Positions 24,053 to 32,056 of a stretch of DNA of 64,000 bases are shown piece by piece. The notes beneath the pieces are model-generated. The model was given only the letters and a program-made list of their open reading frames with translations, was not told the origin of the DNA and searched no databases. Origin of the DNA: Winogradskyella algicola (lineage in GTDB: Bacteria > Bacteroidota > Bacteroidia > Flavobacteriales > Flavobacteriaceae); NCBI RefSeq assembly GCF_005869935.1, contig NZ_SZQF01000002.1:124001-188000 (forward strand), read 5' to 3'. Position numbers and translations under genes: made by a program. Numbering within the stretch: position 1 is the stretch's first letter; each line of letters opens with the position of its first letter.

Positions 24053-24883
24053 ATGAAAAAAATACTATTACCTACGGATTTTTCGGACAATGCTTGGTGT
24101 GCCGCTGTTTATGCGCTTAAGCTTTACGAGAAAGAAGAATGTAAATTCTATTTTCTGCATTCATGTAAAATGAAAGCCTCTACAATGTCTAATATTTCAA
24201 ACAAATTGCTGCGAACTATTGCAGATAATGCAAAGCAAGATTTATTAGAACTTAAAAACACGGCAGAAAAGACAAACGATAACCTTAACCATAGTTTTGA
24301 AACCTTACTAAGTGTTGATGCCATGGATGATGCCATTGATATGGCATCGGAAAAATATAATATAGATCTTATTATAATGGGAACCAAAGGTGCTACGGGA
24401 GCCAAAGAAATCTTTATGGGTAGTAATACCGTAAAAATCATTAAACATGTAAAATCCTGTCCTATCCTTTTGATTCCTCATGAATATGATTTTAAAGCAC
24501 CGAAACAAATAGCGTTTCCAACAGATTTTAATCGATTTTATGGTGAAGAGTTGCTAGCTCTTAAAAACCTTTCAAAGCTTCACGATTCTAAGATTAGAAT
24601 ATTACATATTAACGAAGAGAAAAACCTTAGCCATCAGCAAGACTACAATCTGGCAATGCTAAAAGCTTATCTAGAAGATAATCCGCATAGTTTTCATTGG
24701 ATGCCAGATTATACAAAGAAAGAAAATGCTATAAAGGACTTTATAGAAGAGCTAAACATAGACATTTTAGTAATGATAAACTATGAACACAGTTTTATAG
24801 AAAGCATTATAAATGAACCTGTAATAAAAAAGATAGGCTTTCATGCTACAATTCCGTTTTTTGTAATTCCGTCCTCAGCTTAG
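24053..24883 (+). CDS. Tandem-domain universal stress protein, copy 5
   Basis: A 276-residue UspA-family protein: KILLPTDFSDNAWCAAVYAL and the ATP motif MGTKGATGAKEIFMGSN in domain 1, with domain 2 beginning IAFPTDFNRFYG. It is the head of a run with copy 6 (42 bp later) and the eRF1-like gene, all behind module 10. Confidence 0.9.
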   Translation: MKKILLPTDFSDNAWCAAVYALKLYEKEECKFYFLHSCKMKASTMSNISNKLLRTIADNAKQDLLELKNTAEKTNDNLNHSFETLLSVDAMDDAIDMASEKYNIDLIIMGTKGATGAKEIFMGSNTVKIIKHVKSCPILLIPHEYDFKAPKQIAFPTDFNRFYGEELLALKNLSKLHDSKIRILHINEEKNLSHQQDYNLAMLKAYLEDNPHSFHWMPDYTKKENAIKDFIEELNIDILVMINYEHSFIESIINEPVIKKIGFHATIPFFVIPSSA

Positions 24884-24925
24884 TAAACGATTAACTCAAA
24901 ACACAACAACTTAAAACAAAGCATC

Positions 24926-25780
24926 ATGAGGCATAAGATATTATTACCAACAGACTTTTCGGACAATGCTTGGCATGCTATAGATTATGCTACCGAGCTA
25001 TACAAAAATGAGCCCACAGATTTTTATATCCTCAATGTATTTTCTGCTACTGGAAATTTAGTTGAAAGTTTAATGAAACCACAAACCGGAAGCGAGATAT
25101 ATGAGTCTAAAAAATGGGACTCTGAAAACGGATTGGCCAAAGTTTTAGATAAACTGGTTTTGAGTAAAAAAAAGAATCCAAAACATCATTTCAAAACAGT
25201 ATCAATGTTTAACAACACTATTGATGCCATTAAAGACATCGTAGATAAAAAGGATATTGAAATGATCATTATGGGTACTAAAGGCGAAACACACTCTGGA
25301 GCTACTGCCTTTGGTAGTACAGCAATTTATGTAATGGAAAAGGTTCGTAATTGCCCTGTAATTGTAGTACCAATGAAAGCTGAAATAAAGCTACCTAAAG
25401 AAATTGTTTTTCCAACAGGTTTTGAAGTGCCATACAAACGCAGAGAGTTGGTTTACCTTACTGATATTGCTAAAAAGTCTGAAGCTTCAATCATTATATT
25501 GCATGTAAAAGAGCAAGATGAATTAGATGACAATCAAAAAGAAAATAAAGCACTTCTAGAAGAAATATTAGAAGATACGTCATTTGAGAATCGTACATTA
25601 TCGTACAATTCGGTAATTGCTGCAATTAATGTATTTGTAGAAAGTAGAGATAGTGATATGGTAGCCTTTATAAATAAAAAACATAAGTTTTTTGGAAGCA
25701 TACTTTCTAATCCATTGGTTAAGGAAATATCATTTCATCTCAATGTCCCAATTTTAGCTATGCACGACCTCAGAAATTAA
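24926..25780 (+). CDS. Tandem-domain universal stress protein, copy 6
   Basis: A 284-residue UspA-family protein: KILLPTDFSDNAWHAIDYAT and the ATP motif MGTKGETHSGATAFGST in domain 1, with domain 2 beginning IVFPTGFEVPYKRREL. No promoter module is seen in the 42-bp gap before it, so it probably depends on the promoter of copy 5. The eRF1-like gene starts 12 bp downstream. Confidence 0.9.
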   Translation: MRHKILLPTDFSDNAWHAIDYATELYKNEPTDFYILNVFSATGNLVESLMKPQTGSEIYESKKWDSENGLAKVLDKLVLSKKKNPKHHFKTVSMFNNTIDAIKDIVDKKDIEMIIMGTKGETHSGATAFGSTAIYVMEKVRNCPVIVVPMKAEIKLPKEIVFPTGFEVPYKRRELVYLTDIAKKSEASIIILHVKEQDELDDNQKENKALLEEILEDTSFENRTLSYNSVIAAINVFVESRDSDMVAFINKKHKFFGSILSNPLVKEISFHLNVPILAMHDLRN

Positions 25781-25792
25781 AAATACACCATC

Positions 25793-26200
25793 ATGAAGTA
25801 TACAGGAGTTTGGATAGACAAAGACAAGGCACACATCGTAACGATAGACAATGGAAAAGAAAGTTTCTCAACCATATCGTCCGAAATTGAACATTTTAAA
25901 GCCAAGGGAGGATCTGGTCAGCGATTTAAAAGTGGACCACAAGATGTTACAAAGGACAGTAAGTTTTTAGAACGCGAAAAACAACAATTTAAAAAGTATT
26001 TCAAAAATATTGTCGAGGAAATAAAAGATACCGATTCATTAGTCATTTTTGGACCTGCTGGCACAAATGAAAAGTTCAAAAAAGAATTAGACAAAAACTA
26101 TAATGCACTAAACACAAAAGTAAAGGATGTTGTAAAAACTGATAGCATGACCAACAATCAGATAATCGCTTGGGTTCGTGATTATTTTAAGTTGAATTAG
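25793..26200 (+). CDS. Bacterial eRF1-like (baeRF-type) protein
   Basis: A 135-residue protein: YTGVWIDKDKAHIVTIDNGK at the N-terminus, a basic Gly-rich loop (GGSGQRFKSGPQ) and SLVIFGPAGTNEKFKKEL, then a C-terminal helix. The order of strand, loop and helix resembles the short bacterial homologues of archaeal/eukaryotic release factor 1, which have been linked to ribosome-associated stress functions. The GGQ tripeptide of true release factors is absent (GSGQ is nearby in the loop). The match is by overall pattern, so the call is moderate. It is the last gene of the USP run, followed by a terminator. Confidence 0.5.
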   Translation: MKYTGVWIDKDKAHIVTIDNGKESFSTISSEIEHFKAKGGSGQRFKSGPQDVTKDSKFLEREKQQFKKYFKNIVEEIKDTDSLVIFGPAGTNEKFKKELDKNYNALNTKVKDVVKTDSMTNNQIIAWVRDYFKLN

Positions 26201-26225
26201 TTTCCAACAAATTTTATTAGTCAGT

Positions 26226-26263
26226 AAAGCTGCCAGAGCCAATCATGTTTTGGCAGCTTTTTT
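26226..26263 (+). terminator. Rho-independent terminator after the USP/eRF1-like operon
   Basis: Perfect 10-bp stem AAAGCTGCCA/TGGCAGCTTT (26226-26235 and 26251-26260) followed by T residues to 26263. The next gene starts 13 bp later. Confidence 0.85.
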
Positions 26264-26275
26264 AAATGAATAAAA

Positions 26276-27127
26276 ATGGAAAACGAAAGCATAATTATAA
26301 CCAAATCATCAGGTGATAGAGTAAAATTTTCACTTAATAAGTTACGTTCTTCCTTAAAACGAACTGGTGCGGATAAAGAGACTATAGACCAGATCATAGA
26401 TAAAGTTAGAGACGAGCTTTACCAAGGTATTTCTACCAAAGAAATATATAATAGAGCATTTGCTTTACTAAAGAAAAAGAAAAGCCATTACGCCTCAAAA
26501 TACAAACTCAAAAAGGCAATTTATGAGTTAGGACCAACAGGTTTTCCTTTTGAACGATTTGTTGGTGCGATTTTAAAATATTCTGGCTGTAAAGTAAAAA
26601 TTGGTGAAATTTTACAAGGCAAATGTGTAACACACGAGATTGATGTTGTTGCACACAAAGACAACGAAACTACAATCATTGAATGTAAATTTCATGGTGA
26701 ACAAGGCATTAATTGTAATGTAAAAATACCTTTATACATTAACTCGCGCTACCAAGATGTTAAAGCACATTGGAATGCGAATGCCAAAAATGGAACTATA
26801 CTAACCAAAGGTTGGGTTGTTACTAATACAAGATTTTCAGAAGATGCCATACAATACAGTAAGTGTTGTGGGCTCTATTTATTAAGTTGGGATTATCCTG
26901 AAAACGACGGATTAAAAGACCGTATTGACCGTTTAGGATTATATCCTATTACGGTCTCTACATTACTTTCTGACAGAGAAAAACAATTTTTGTTAAGTAG
27001 AAATGTGGTTTTATGCAGAGAGCTGACACACGATAAATTCTACCTAGATCATTTAGGAATTTCTGATGCCAGAAAAGATAAAATACTAAAAGAAATCGCA
27101 GATCTCTGTACAATTAAAACTGAATAG
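26276..27127 (+). CDS. ATP-cone domain fused to a Mrr-like PD-(D/E)xK nuclease
   Basis: The 283-residue protein begins with an ATP-cone (about 4-92; IIITKSSGDRVKFSLNKLRS), a nucleotide-sensing domain best known from ribonucleotide reductases and NrdR. A restriction-endonuclease-like domain of the Mrr type follows (about 95-205): the active-site pattern is Asp in THEIDVVAHKD and Glu-x-Lys in TTIIECKFHGEQ. A C-terminal part (about 245-280) looks like a small helical DNA-binding segment. The protein would cut or bind DNA under adenine-nucleotide control; the reaction has not been shown to my knowledge. It is 2 bp before the RNase gene, so the two are likely one unit. Confidence 0.75.
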   Translation: MENESIIITKSSGDRVKFSLNKLRSSLKRTGADKETIDQIIDKVRDELYQGISTKEIYNRAFALLKKKKSHYASKYKLKKAIYELGPTGFPFERFVGAILKYSGCKVKIGEILQGKCVTHEIDVVAHKDNETTIIECKFHGEQGINCNVKIPLYINSRYQDVKAHWNANAKNGTILTKGWVVTNTRFSEDAIQYSKCCGLYLLSWDYPENDGLKDRIDRLGLYPITVSTLLSDREKQFLLSRNVVLCRELTHDKFYLDHLGISDARKDKILKEIADLCTIKTE

Positions 27128-27129
27128 AC

Positions 27130-28503
27130 ATGGAAAAGTTTGTAAAGGTTAATTTTTTAGGTGCCTCTGGTGTAGTCACAGGGTCAAAATTTTTGTTAGA
27201 AACCTCAGAGCAAAATATTTTGATAGACTGTGGTATGTTTCAAGGTCTAAAAACGTTGAGAGAACTTAACTGGTCTAATCTTCCTATCGATGTTAAGTCC
27301 ATTGATATTGTACTTTTAACGCATGGACATTTAGACCACGTTGGCTATTTACCAAGACTTTTAAAACAAGGCTTTAGAGGTAAAATTGTTGGTACAGCAC
27401 CTACACTTGCTATTGCCGAAATTATTCTAAAAGACAGTGCTAAAATTCACGAAGAAGAAGCAGAAAAAGCCAATAAAGAAAAGTACACCAAACACAAGCC
27501 TGCTTTACCGTTTTATACCGTTGAAGAAGCAGAACAGACTATTAAATTATTTCATACAGAAGAAGATGATAAATGGATTTCATTGACTCAAAACATCTCA
27601 TATCGCTTTCAATACAATGGTCATATCATTGGTGCCACATTTATAGAATTGGATATTAATGGTAAACGGTTTGTATTTTCTGGAGACATAGGACGCACTA
27701 ACGATTACTTACTCAAAAACCCTAAAACACCAGAATGGGCAGACTACTTATTTATTGAAAGCACCTATGGCAACAAGTTACATCCAGAAGAGGACGTAGA
27801 AACTATTTTAGAAGACATCATCAAAGAAACAATTAATAAAAGAGGTAATCTCATCATCCCTAGTTTTGCGGTAGAGCGTTTGCAAACGTTAATGTTCATT
27901 CTATGGCAATTATATAAGCAACGAAGAATCCCAGACATTCCTATTTTTATAGATAGTCCAATGGGCAACAATGTTCTCAATGTCTTTAAAAGATTCCCTA
28001 ACTGGCATAGGTTAACAACTGAAGAATACTACGCGATGTGCAATCATGTAAACATCGTACAGTCTTACAGAGAAACTTGGGAAACTATAGATGATAAACG
28101 CTCTAAAATTATAATTGCGGGTAGTGGTATGGTTACAGGTGGACGCGTACTCACATATTTACAACAGCTTATAGATGAACCTTCAACTACTGTACTTTTG
28201 GTTGGTTACCAAGCCGAAGGTACCAGAGGACGACAACTAAAAGAAGGTGTACACGAAATTCGGTTTTTCGGAAAATACTATCCAGTTAAAGCCACAATAA
28301 AAACTATTGAAAGTTTATCGGCACATGCAGATCAAGAGGATTTACTTAATTGGATGAAGAATATTAAAAACATTCCAGAAATGGTTTATCTTATTCATGG
28401 AGAGCCTACAGCCTTAGATGTTTTTAGGACTAAAATTAAAAGTACTTATGGTTGGCATGTGAAAATTCCAAAATTGACTGATGTAGAAAAGTTAATTATT
28501 TAA
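27130..28503 (+). CDS. Metallo-beta-lactamase/beta-CASP RNase
   Basis: A 457-residue enzyme of the beta-CASP RNA-processing family. The metal site is LLTHGHLDHVGYLPRL (HxHxDH), with a further Asp in FSGDIGRTND. Beta-CASP motifs include SPMGNNVLN, AGSGMVTGGRVLTYL and LSAHADQEDL. The C-terminus (WHVKIPKLTDVEKL) lacks KH domains. Homologues are endo- or exoribonucleases acting on mRNA or rRNA. It is translationally close to the ATP-cone nuclease (2-bp gap), and Hsp20 follows on its own promoter module. Confidence 0.85.
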   Translation: MEKFVKVNFLGASGVVTGSKFLLETSEQNILIDCGMFQGLKTLRELNWSNLPIDVKSIDIVLLTHGHLDHVGYLPRLLKQGFRGKIVGTAPTLAIAEIILKDSAKIHEEEAEKANKEKYTKHKPALPFYTVEEAEQTIKLFHTEEDDKWISLTQNISYRFQYNGHIIGATFIELDINGKRFVFSGDIGRTNDYLLKNPKTPEWADYLFIESTYGNKLHPEEDVETILEDIIKETINKRGNLIIPSFAVERLQTLMFILWQLYKQRRIPDIPIFIDSPMGNNVLNVFKRFPNWHRLTTEEYYAMCNHVNIVQSYRETWETIDDKRSKIIIAGSGMVTGGRVLTYLQQLIDEPSTTVLLVGYQAEGTRGRQLKEGVHEIRFFGKYYPVKATIKTIESLSAHADQEDLLNWMKNIKNIPEMVYLIHGEPTALDVFRTKIKSTYGWHVKIPKLTDVEKLII

Positions 28504-28525
28504 TTTAAAAACAACACGCTTCAAA

Positions 28526-28569
28526 CTGATTAAAATCATTTCAGAATCACCATTAGCTCAGTAAATTAG
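28526..28569 (+). promoter_or_regulatory. FNR/CRP-like box plus -7 promoter module, Hsp20 (module 11)
   Basis: CTGATTAAAATCAT (28526-28539), 22-bp gap, then TAAATTAG (28562-28569), one mismatch from TAnnTTT. Predicted start about 28574, 36 bp before the ATG. Confidence 0.6.
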
Positions 28570-28609
28570 AAACAGTAAAATCGAAGTTTAACACTAAAAA
28601 TTTAGAGCT

Positions 28610-29062
28610 ATGTCACTAATTAAATTTAACAACAGACGACGCTTGTTCCCTAGTTGGACAAATGAAGGCTTAAAAAATTTTTTAAGCAGCGACGATTTCT
28701 TTAACAACGACTTTTTTGAAGAAGATAGCTTAATGCCAGCTATGAATGTTAAGGAACACGATGATGATTTTGAAATAGAGTTTGCAGCTCCTGGTTTCAA
28801 TAAAAAAGATTTTGAGGTCACTATAGATGATAATATTCTTAACGTGTGTGGTGAGAAAAAACATGAAACAGAAGAAAAAGAAGAAGACTTTACACGCAAA
28901 GAATTTAGCTATAACTCTTTTAAAAGATCTATAACCCTACCTAAATCTGTTAATACAGACCAAGAGGTTAAGGCCACCTATAAAAATGGTATCCTTAAGC
29001 TTAATCTTCTTAAAAAAGAAGAGGCTAAAACACAACAACCGAAAAAGGTTGAAGTTATCTAA
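28610..29062 (+). CDS. Small heat-shock protein, Hsp20/alpha-crystallin family
   Basis: A 150-residue chaperone. The alpha-crystallin domain (about 42-140) includes AMNVKEHDDDFEIEFAAPGF, FEVTIDDNILNVCGEKKH and the terminal KATYKNGILKLNLLKKEE with the A-x-x-x-n-G-v-L motif. The N-terminal arm is rich in Phe and Asn (SSDDFFNNDFFEED). It forms cytoplasmic oligomers that hold unfolding proteins. Regulation by the same module as the USPs fits a general stress response. A terminator follows. Confidence 0.95.
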   Translation: MSLIKFNNRRRLFPSWTNEGLKNFLSSDDFFNNDFFEEDSLMPAMNVKEHDDDFEIEFAAPGFNKKDFEVTIDDNILNVCGEKKHETEEKEEDFTRKEFSYNSFKRSITLPKSVNTDQEVKATYKNGILKLNLLKKEEAKTQQPKKVEVI

Positions 29063-29075
29063 AATCTCTTAATTA

Positions 29076-29120
29076 AGCAGAGTGTATGTTTTTTTTGAAC
29101 TCTACACTCTGCTATTTTAA
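29076..29120 (+). terminator. Terminator after Hsp20
   Basis: Perfect 11-bp stem AGCAGAGTGTA/TACACTCTGCT (29076-29086 and 29103-29113) with a 16-base loop containing a T-run, followed by ATTTTAA. Confidence 0.75.
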
Positions 29121-29131
29121 ACTTTTGAATT

Positions 29132-29581
29132 ATGAAAACGATACATACAAATGCCAAACACACCAAATGGTTAAGTGCTGATGAAATGCACTTTGAATCT
29201 AAAAAATGGCTTTCAGAATTAGAATTTTGTAAAGAAGAGCAATGGTTTTTTGAAGACTTGATTCGTTCGTATACACTTCAGATTTTAGACAACAATCATT
29301 TTGAAGAAAGTAAACGGTTAATCGATAAACTCACTAAAATTGTTGAACAAACCGAGACTTTAATCAACGCTGTTAAGTCTCATGAAAAAGAACTATCAAT
29401 TATGGTAGACGGTATAGACCAGATTAAAGAAGAAACAGCCTATAAAAAAGAACATCGCAATCTTACTGAGCTCGTAGAAGAGTTTAGAAAACGCTACAGA
29501 ACCACAAAAGCTAAACTTTTTAACCTTATAAAAATGGTTATGAAAGAAGGTAAGCAAAACCGATTATTAGATAAGAAATAG
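29132..29581 (+). CDS. Helical/coiled-coil protein of unknown function
   Basis: A 149-residue, soluble, almost wholly helical protein (IDKLTKIVEQTETLINAVKS, then HEKELSIMVDGIDQIKEETA), so probably a coiled-coil or four-helix bundle. It starts 18 bp after the terminator, and the lipoprotein gene follows after 6 bp. No family is recognised. Its place in the stress island suggests a stress role, which is inference. Confidence 0.6.
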   Translation: MKTIHTNAKHTKWLSADEMHFESKKWLSELEFCKEEQWFFEDLIRSYTLQILDNNHFEESKRLIDKLTKIVEQTETLINAVKSHEKELSIMVDGIDQIKEETAYKKEHRNLTELVEEFRKRYRTTKAKLFNLIKMVMKEGKQNRLLDKK

Positions 29582-29587
29582 ACCATT

Positions 29588-30247
29588 ATGAAAACACTTA
29601 TCATTCTACTTTTAGCAGCACTTGTAAGTAGCTGTACCTCAACGCAACTAAGCGATAGCTGGAAAAATCCGGAGATAGAATCCTATGCTCCTTCTAAAGT
29701 TTTAGTTGTTGGCATTACATCTAATATTGAGGCCAAGCAAAAATTTGAGAATAAACTCAAAGAAGAATTCTTAATGCGAGGTACAGATGCTTACACAAGT
29801 TTTGAAGTTTTTCCTAAATCTTTTAAAACCGAAAAGCTAAACCAAAATGAATTAGACAGTTTGGAACAACAACTTTTACAAAGTGGGTTTGACACTATCA
29901 TTTTTTCAAAAATAGTAGGCTCTGAAGATAAAATAGCATATACCAAAAACTTTGATGTATACGATGAAACCTTTATAAAATTTAAAGAAGATTATTTAAG
30001 ATATCAGGATAGTTTTTACAATCCTGAGTATTATGAAGAATATAAAGTATATCATGCAGAAACCTCTGTGTTCTGTATCTGCCCAACCAAAGAAAGAGAA
30101 TTGCTGTGGAAAGGTTCAATAAACATAGTAGACCCACAATCTATAGACAAAACCGTAAATGATTATATAGAATTAATGATTGAAGCCTTAGAAACTGAGC
30201 AGCTATTAAACCCAATCGCATTGAGTAAACAAAAGAAAATAAGCTAA
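29588..30247 (+). CDS. Lipoprotein of unknown function
   Basis: A 219-residue lipoprotein: MKTLIILLLAALVSSC with lipobox Cys16 and STQLSDSWKNPEIESYAPSK after it. The segment SKVLVVGITSNIEAKQKFEN looks like the start of a Rossmann-like or GNA1162-type lipoprotein fold. Cysteines in VFCICPTKERELLWKG near residue 160 stand out. It is co-transcribed with the helical protein upstream and converges with the VIT1-type transporter, whose stop lies 4 bp away. Confidence 0.65.
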   Translation: MKTLIILLLAALVSSCTSTQLSDSWKNPEIESYAPSKVLVVGITSNIEAKQKFENKLKEEFLMRGTDAYTSFEVFPKSFKTEKLNQNELDSLEQQLLQSGFDTIIFSKIVGSEDKIAYTKNFDVYDETFIKFKEDYLRYQDSFYNPEYYEEYKVYHAETSVFCICPTKERELLWKGSINIVDPQSIDKTVNDYIELMIEALETEQLLNPIALSKQKKIS

Positions 30248-30251
30248 AACG

Positions 30252-30986
30252 TTAGTTTTTTAGAATTAAACCTTCTAATATATCGCCAACATAATATGAA
30301 ACCACTGCAGCTAAAGCACCAAGAATTAAGGTTTCTGAAATACCCTTTAGCTTACTGGTCTCAGTAACATAGGTTTTTAAAAACCCTATCACTATAAAAG
30401 CTATTGAGGTAAAGATGCTCGTCCAAAGAAAAAGATTTCCTGAAAACGTACTAAAGTAATCCCAAACGTAGATTAACAACGGAATTAAGCCTATAAAAAT
30501 AAAAGACACATACGTTACAAATCCCATCATTAAAGGCGACTTGGTCTCTTCAGACATCATTAACTCATCTTTCATCATAACGTCTACCCAACGATCTTTA
30601 TCTGCTGTAATAGTATCAACAACTTGTTGTAAAAGCTCACCCTCAAAGCCTTTTGCTCTATAAATATCTTCAACTTCTTTTCGCTCTAAATGAGGAACAT
30701 TTTCTACTTCCCAATACTCTATCGCCTTATGTTTATTGTAATTATCTTTTACGGATTTAGATGAAAGATAAGCACCAACAGACATGGCAAAACCGTCAGC
30801 CAATAAATTAGCAAAGCCTAAAATTATGATAATGGTATTGTCTAAACCAGCACCCACAGCACCACAAACCACAGCAAAAGTAGTTACAGCTCCATCAATA
30901 CCTCCGTACACAAATTCACCTAAATATGCCTGGTATTTATGAAACCACGTGTTTTTATTATGAATAGTATTTTCTTCTAAATTCAA
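30252..30986 (-). CDS. VIT1/CCC1-family transporter (Fe/Mn)
   Basis: A 244-residue membrane protein with about five transmembrane helices. Hallmarks of the VIT1/CCC1 family are visible: [41 protein letters not shown] and the cytoplasmic metal-binding segment with Glu residues ([20 protein letters not shown]). It probably moves Fe(II) or Mn(II) across the inner membrane, in the export direction in bacteria. It follows the USP copy 7 gene by 17 bp on the same strand and so depends on module 12. Confidence 0.85.
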   Translation of the reverse strand: MNLEENTIHNKNTWFHKYQAYLGEFVYGGIDGAVTTFAVVCGAVGAGLDNTIIIILGFANLLADGFAMSVGAYLSSKSVKDNYNKHKAIEYWEVENVPHLERKEVEDIYRAKGFEGELLQQVVDTITADKDRWVDVMMKDELMMSEETKSPLMMGFVTYVSFIFIGLIPLLIYVWDYFSTFSGNLFLWTSIFTSIAFIVIGFLKTYVTETSKLKGISETLILGALAAVVSYYVGDILEGLILKN

Positions 30987-31003
30987 AATAATTAAGCTAT
31001 TAT

Positions 31004-31837
31004 TTAAACATGAAAGACTAACAAAGGGGCTCTTAGTTTTTTACTAATCGCCGTTGTTGATGAACCGGTAAAGAACCTTTCGAAAAGACTTTCTTTCTGA
31101 ACCATTAAAGCAATTAAATTTATACTATGTGTTTGTGTATATGAGTTTACGACATGATCCATAGACGCGTCGTTAACAACATGATATTCGTAGCTAAAAC
31201 TGCTTAGATAGGTTTCAATGTGTTTTTGATCTTTAAGTTCCTCTGTTGAAACTTCATTGTTTGGCTTTATCCTTAAAATATGTAATTTTTTAGAATGCTT
31301 TTTTGCAAAGGTTAAAAGATTTAAAAACGCATCACTACTAAGAGAATTATTCAAATCTAGCGGTAATAAAATTTCTTTTGGTGAGGCATATTCAAAATCC
31401 TCGGGAATAGCTAGTGTAGAGCAAGCAACCTTTCTAATAACATTAATAGTATTACTGCCAAAAATTACTTCTTTAGCACCTGTAACACCATTGGTTCCCA
31501 TAACGATTAAGTCAATGGCTCTAGATGCTACTACCTGATTAATTGAATCTATAAATACATCATGATCAATAAGCATTTCAAATTTATAATCTTCATGATT
31601 AGATAAAGCTTTTAAATCTGTAACAATTTTTTTTAATCTGCTCTTAGGCTTTTTAACCAGTGAATCGTAAATACTTTTATTTCCACTTGCCATTAAATCA
31701 TCCGTTAAAAAGGTATTGGCAACTTCAACATGTAATACGATAAAATTGCAAGTAGTACCGCTAAACAACTTTAAAGCGTAGCGTAAAGCATTAACAGAAT
31801 TATCTGAAAAATCAGTAAGTAATAATATATTTTTCAT
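31004..31837 (-). CDS. Tandem-domain universal stress protein, copy 7
   Basis: A 277-residue UspA-family protein: [23 protein letters not shown] motif [17 protein letters not shown] in domain 1, and domain 2 ([11 protein letters not shown]). It is the only copy on the minus strand and is paired with the VIT1-type transporter gene, suggesting an iron- or manganese-related stress response. The -7 box of module 12 lies only 3 bp upstream of the ATG, so the transcript could be nearly leaderless. Confidence 0.9.
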   Translation of the reverse strand: MKNILLLTDFSDNSVNALRYALKLFSGTTCNFIVLHVEVANTFLTDDLMASGNKSIYDSLVKKPKSRLKKIVTDLKALSNHEDYKFEMLIDHDVFIDSINQVVASRAIDLIVMGTNGVTGAKEVIFGSNTINVIRKVACSTLAIPEDFEYASPKEILLPLDLNNSLSSDAFLNLLTFAKKHSKKLHILRIKPNNEVSTEELKDQKHIETYLSSFSYEYHVVNDASMDHVVNSYTQTHSINLIALMVQKESLFERFFTGSSTTAISKKLRAPLLVFHV

Positions 31838-31840
31838 AAC

Positions 31841-31884
31841 TAAATTTAATAATCATTATCTAAATTTAGCATGATTTTAGTCAT
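31841..31884 (-). promoter_or_regulatory. FNR/CRP-like box plus -7 promoter module, USP-VIT1 operon (module 12)
   Basis: On the minus strand: ATGACTAAAATCAT (31884-31871), 22-bp gap, then TAAATTTA (31848-31841). The predicted start falls at about the ATG at 31837, which would give a leaderless mRNA unless a later start codon is used. Confidence 0.7.
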
Positions 31885-31962
31885 TCTTTTTTGTTATTTA
31901 CACGATGATAAACATAAGAGCCACAAACTTTTTTAATAGGCATCATTACTATTGATAAAAAA

Positions 31963-31986
31963 TAAAGCTCCAAAAATGGAGCTTTA
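31963..31986 (-). terminator. Rho-independent terminator of the surface-protein operon
   Basis: Perfect 10-bp stem TAAAGCTCCA/TGGAGCTTTA with a 4-base loop, followed on the minus strand by TTTTTTATC. It closes the operon that starts at the sigma-54-type promoter at 38236. Confidence 0.85.
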
Positions 31987-32056
31987 TAACTAACACAAAA
32001 TTTAAAATTGCTGTAAGAATATCTATACTATAACTCTACAATCAATTTAAGTAAGT

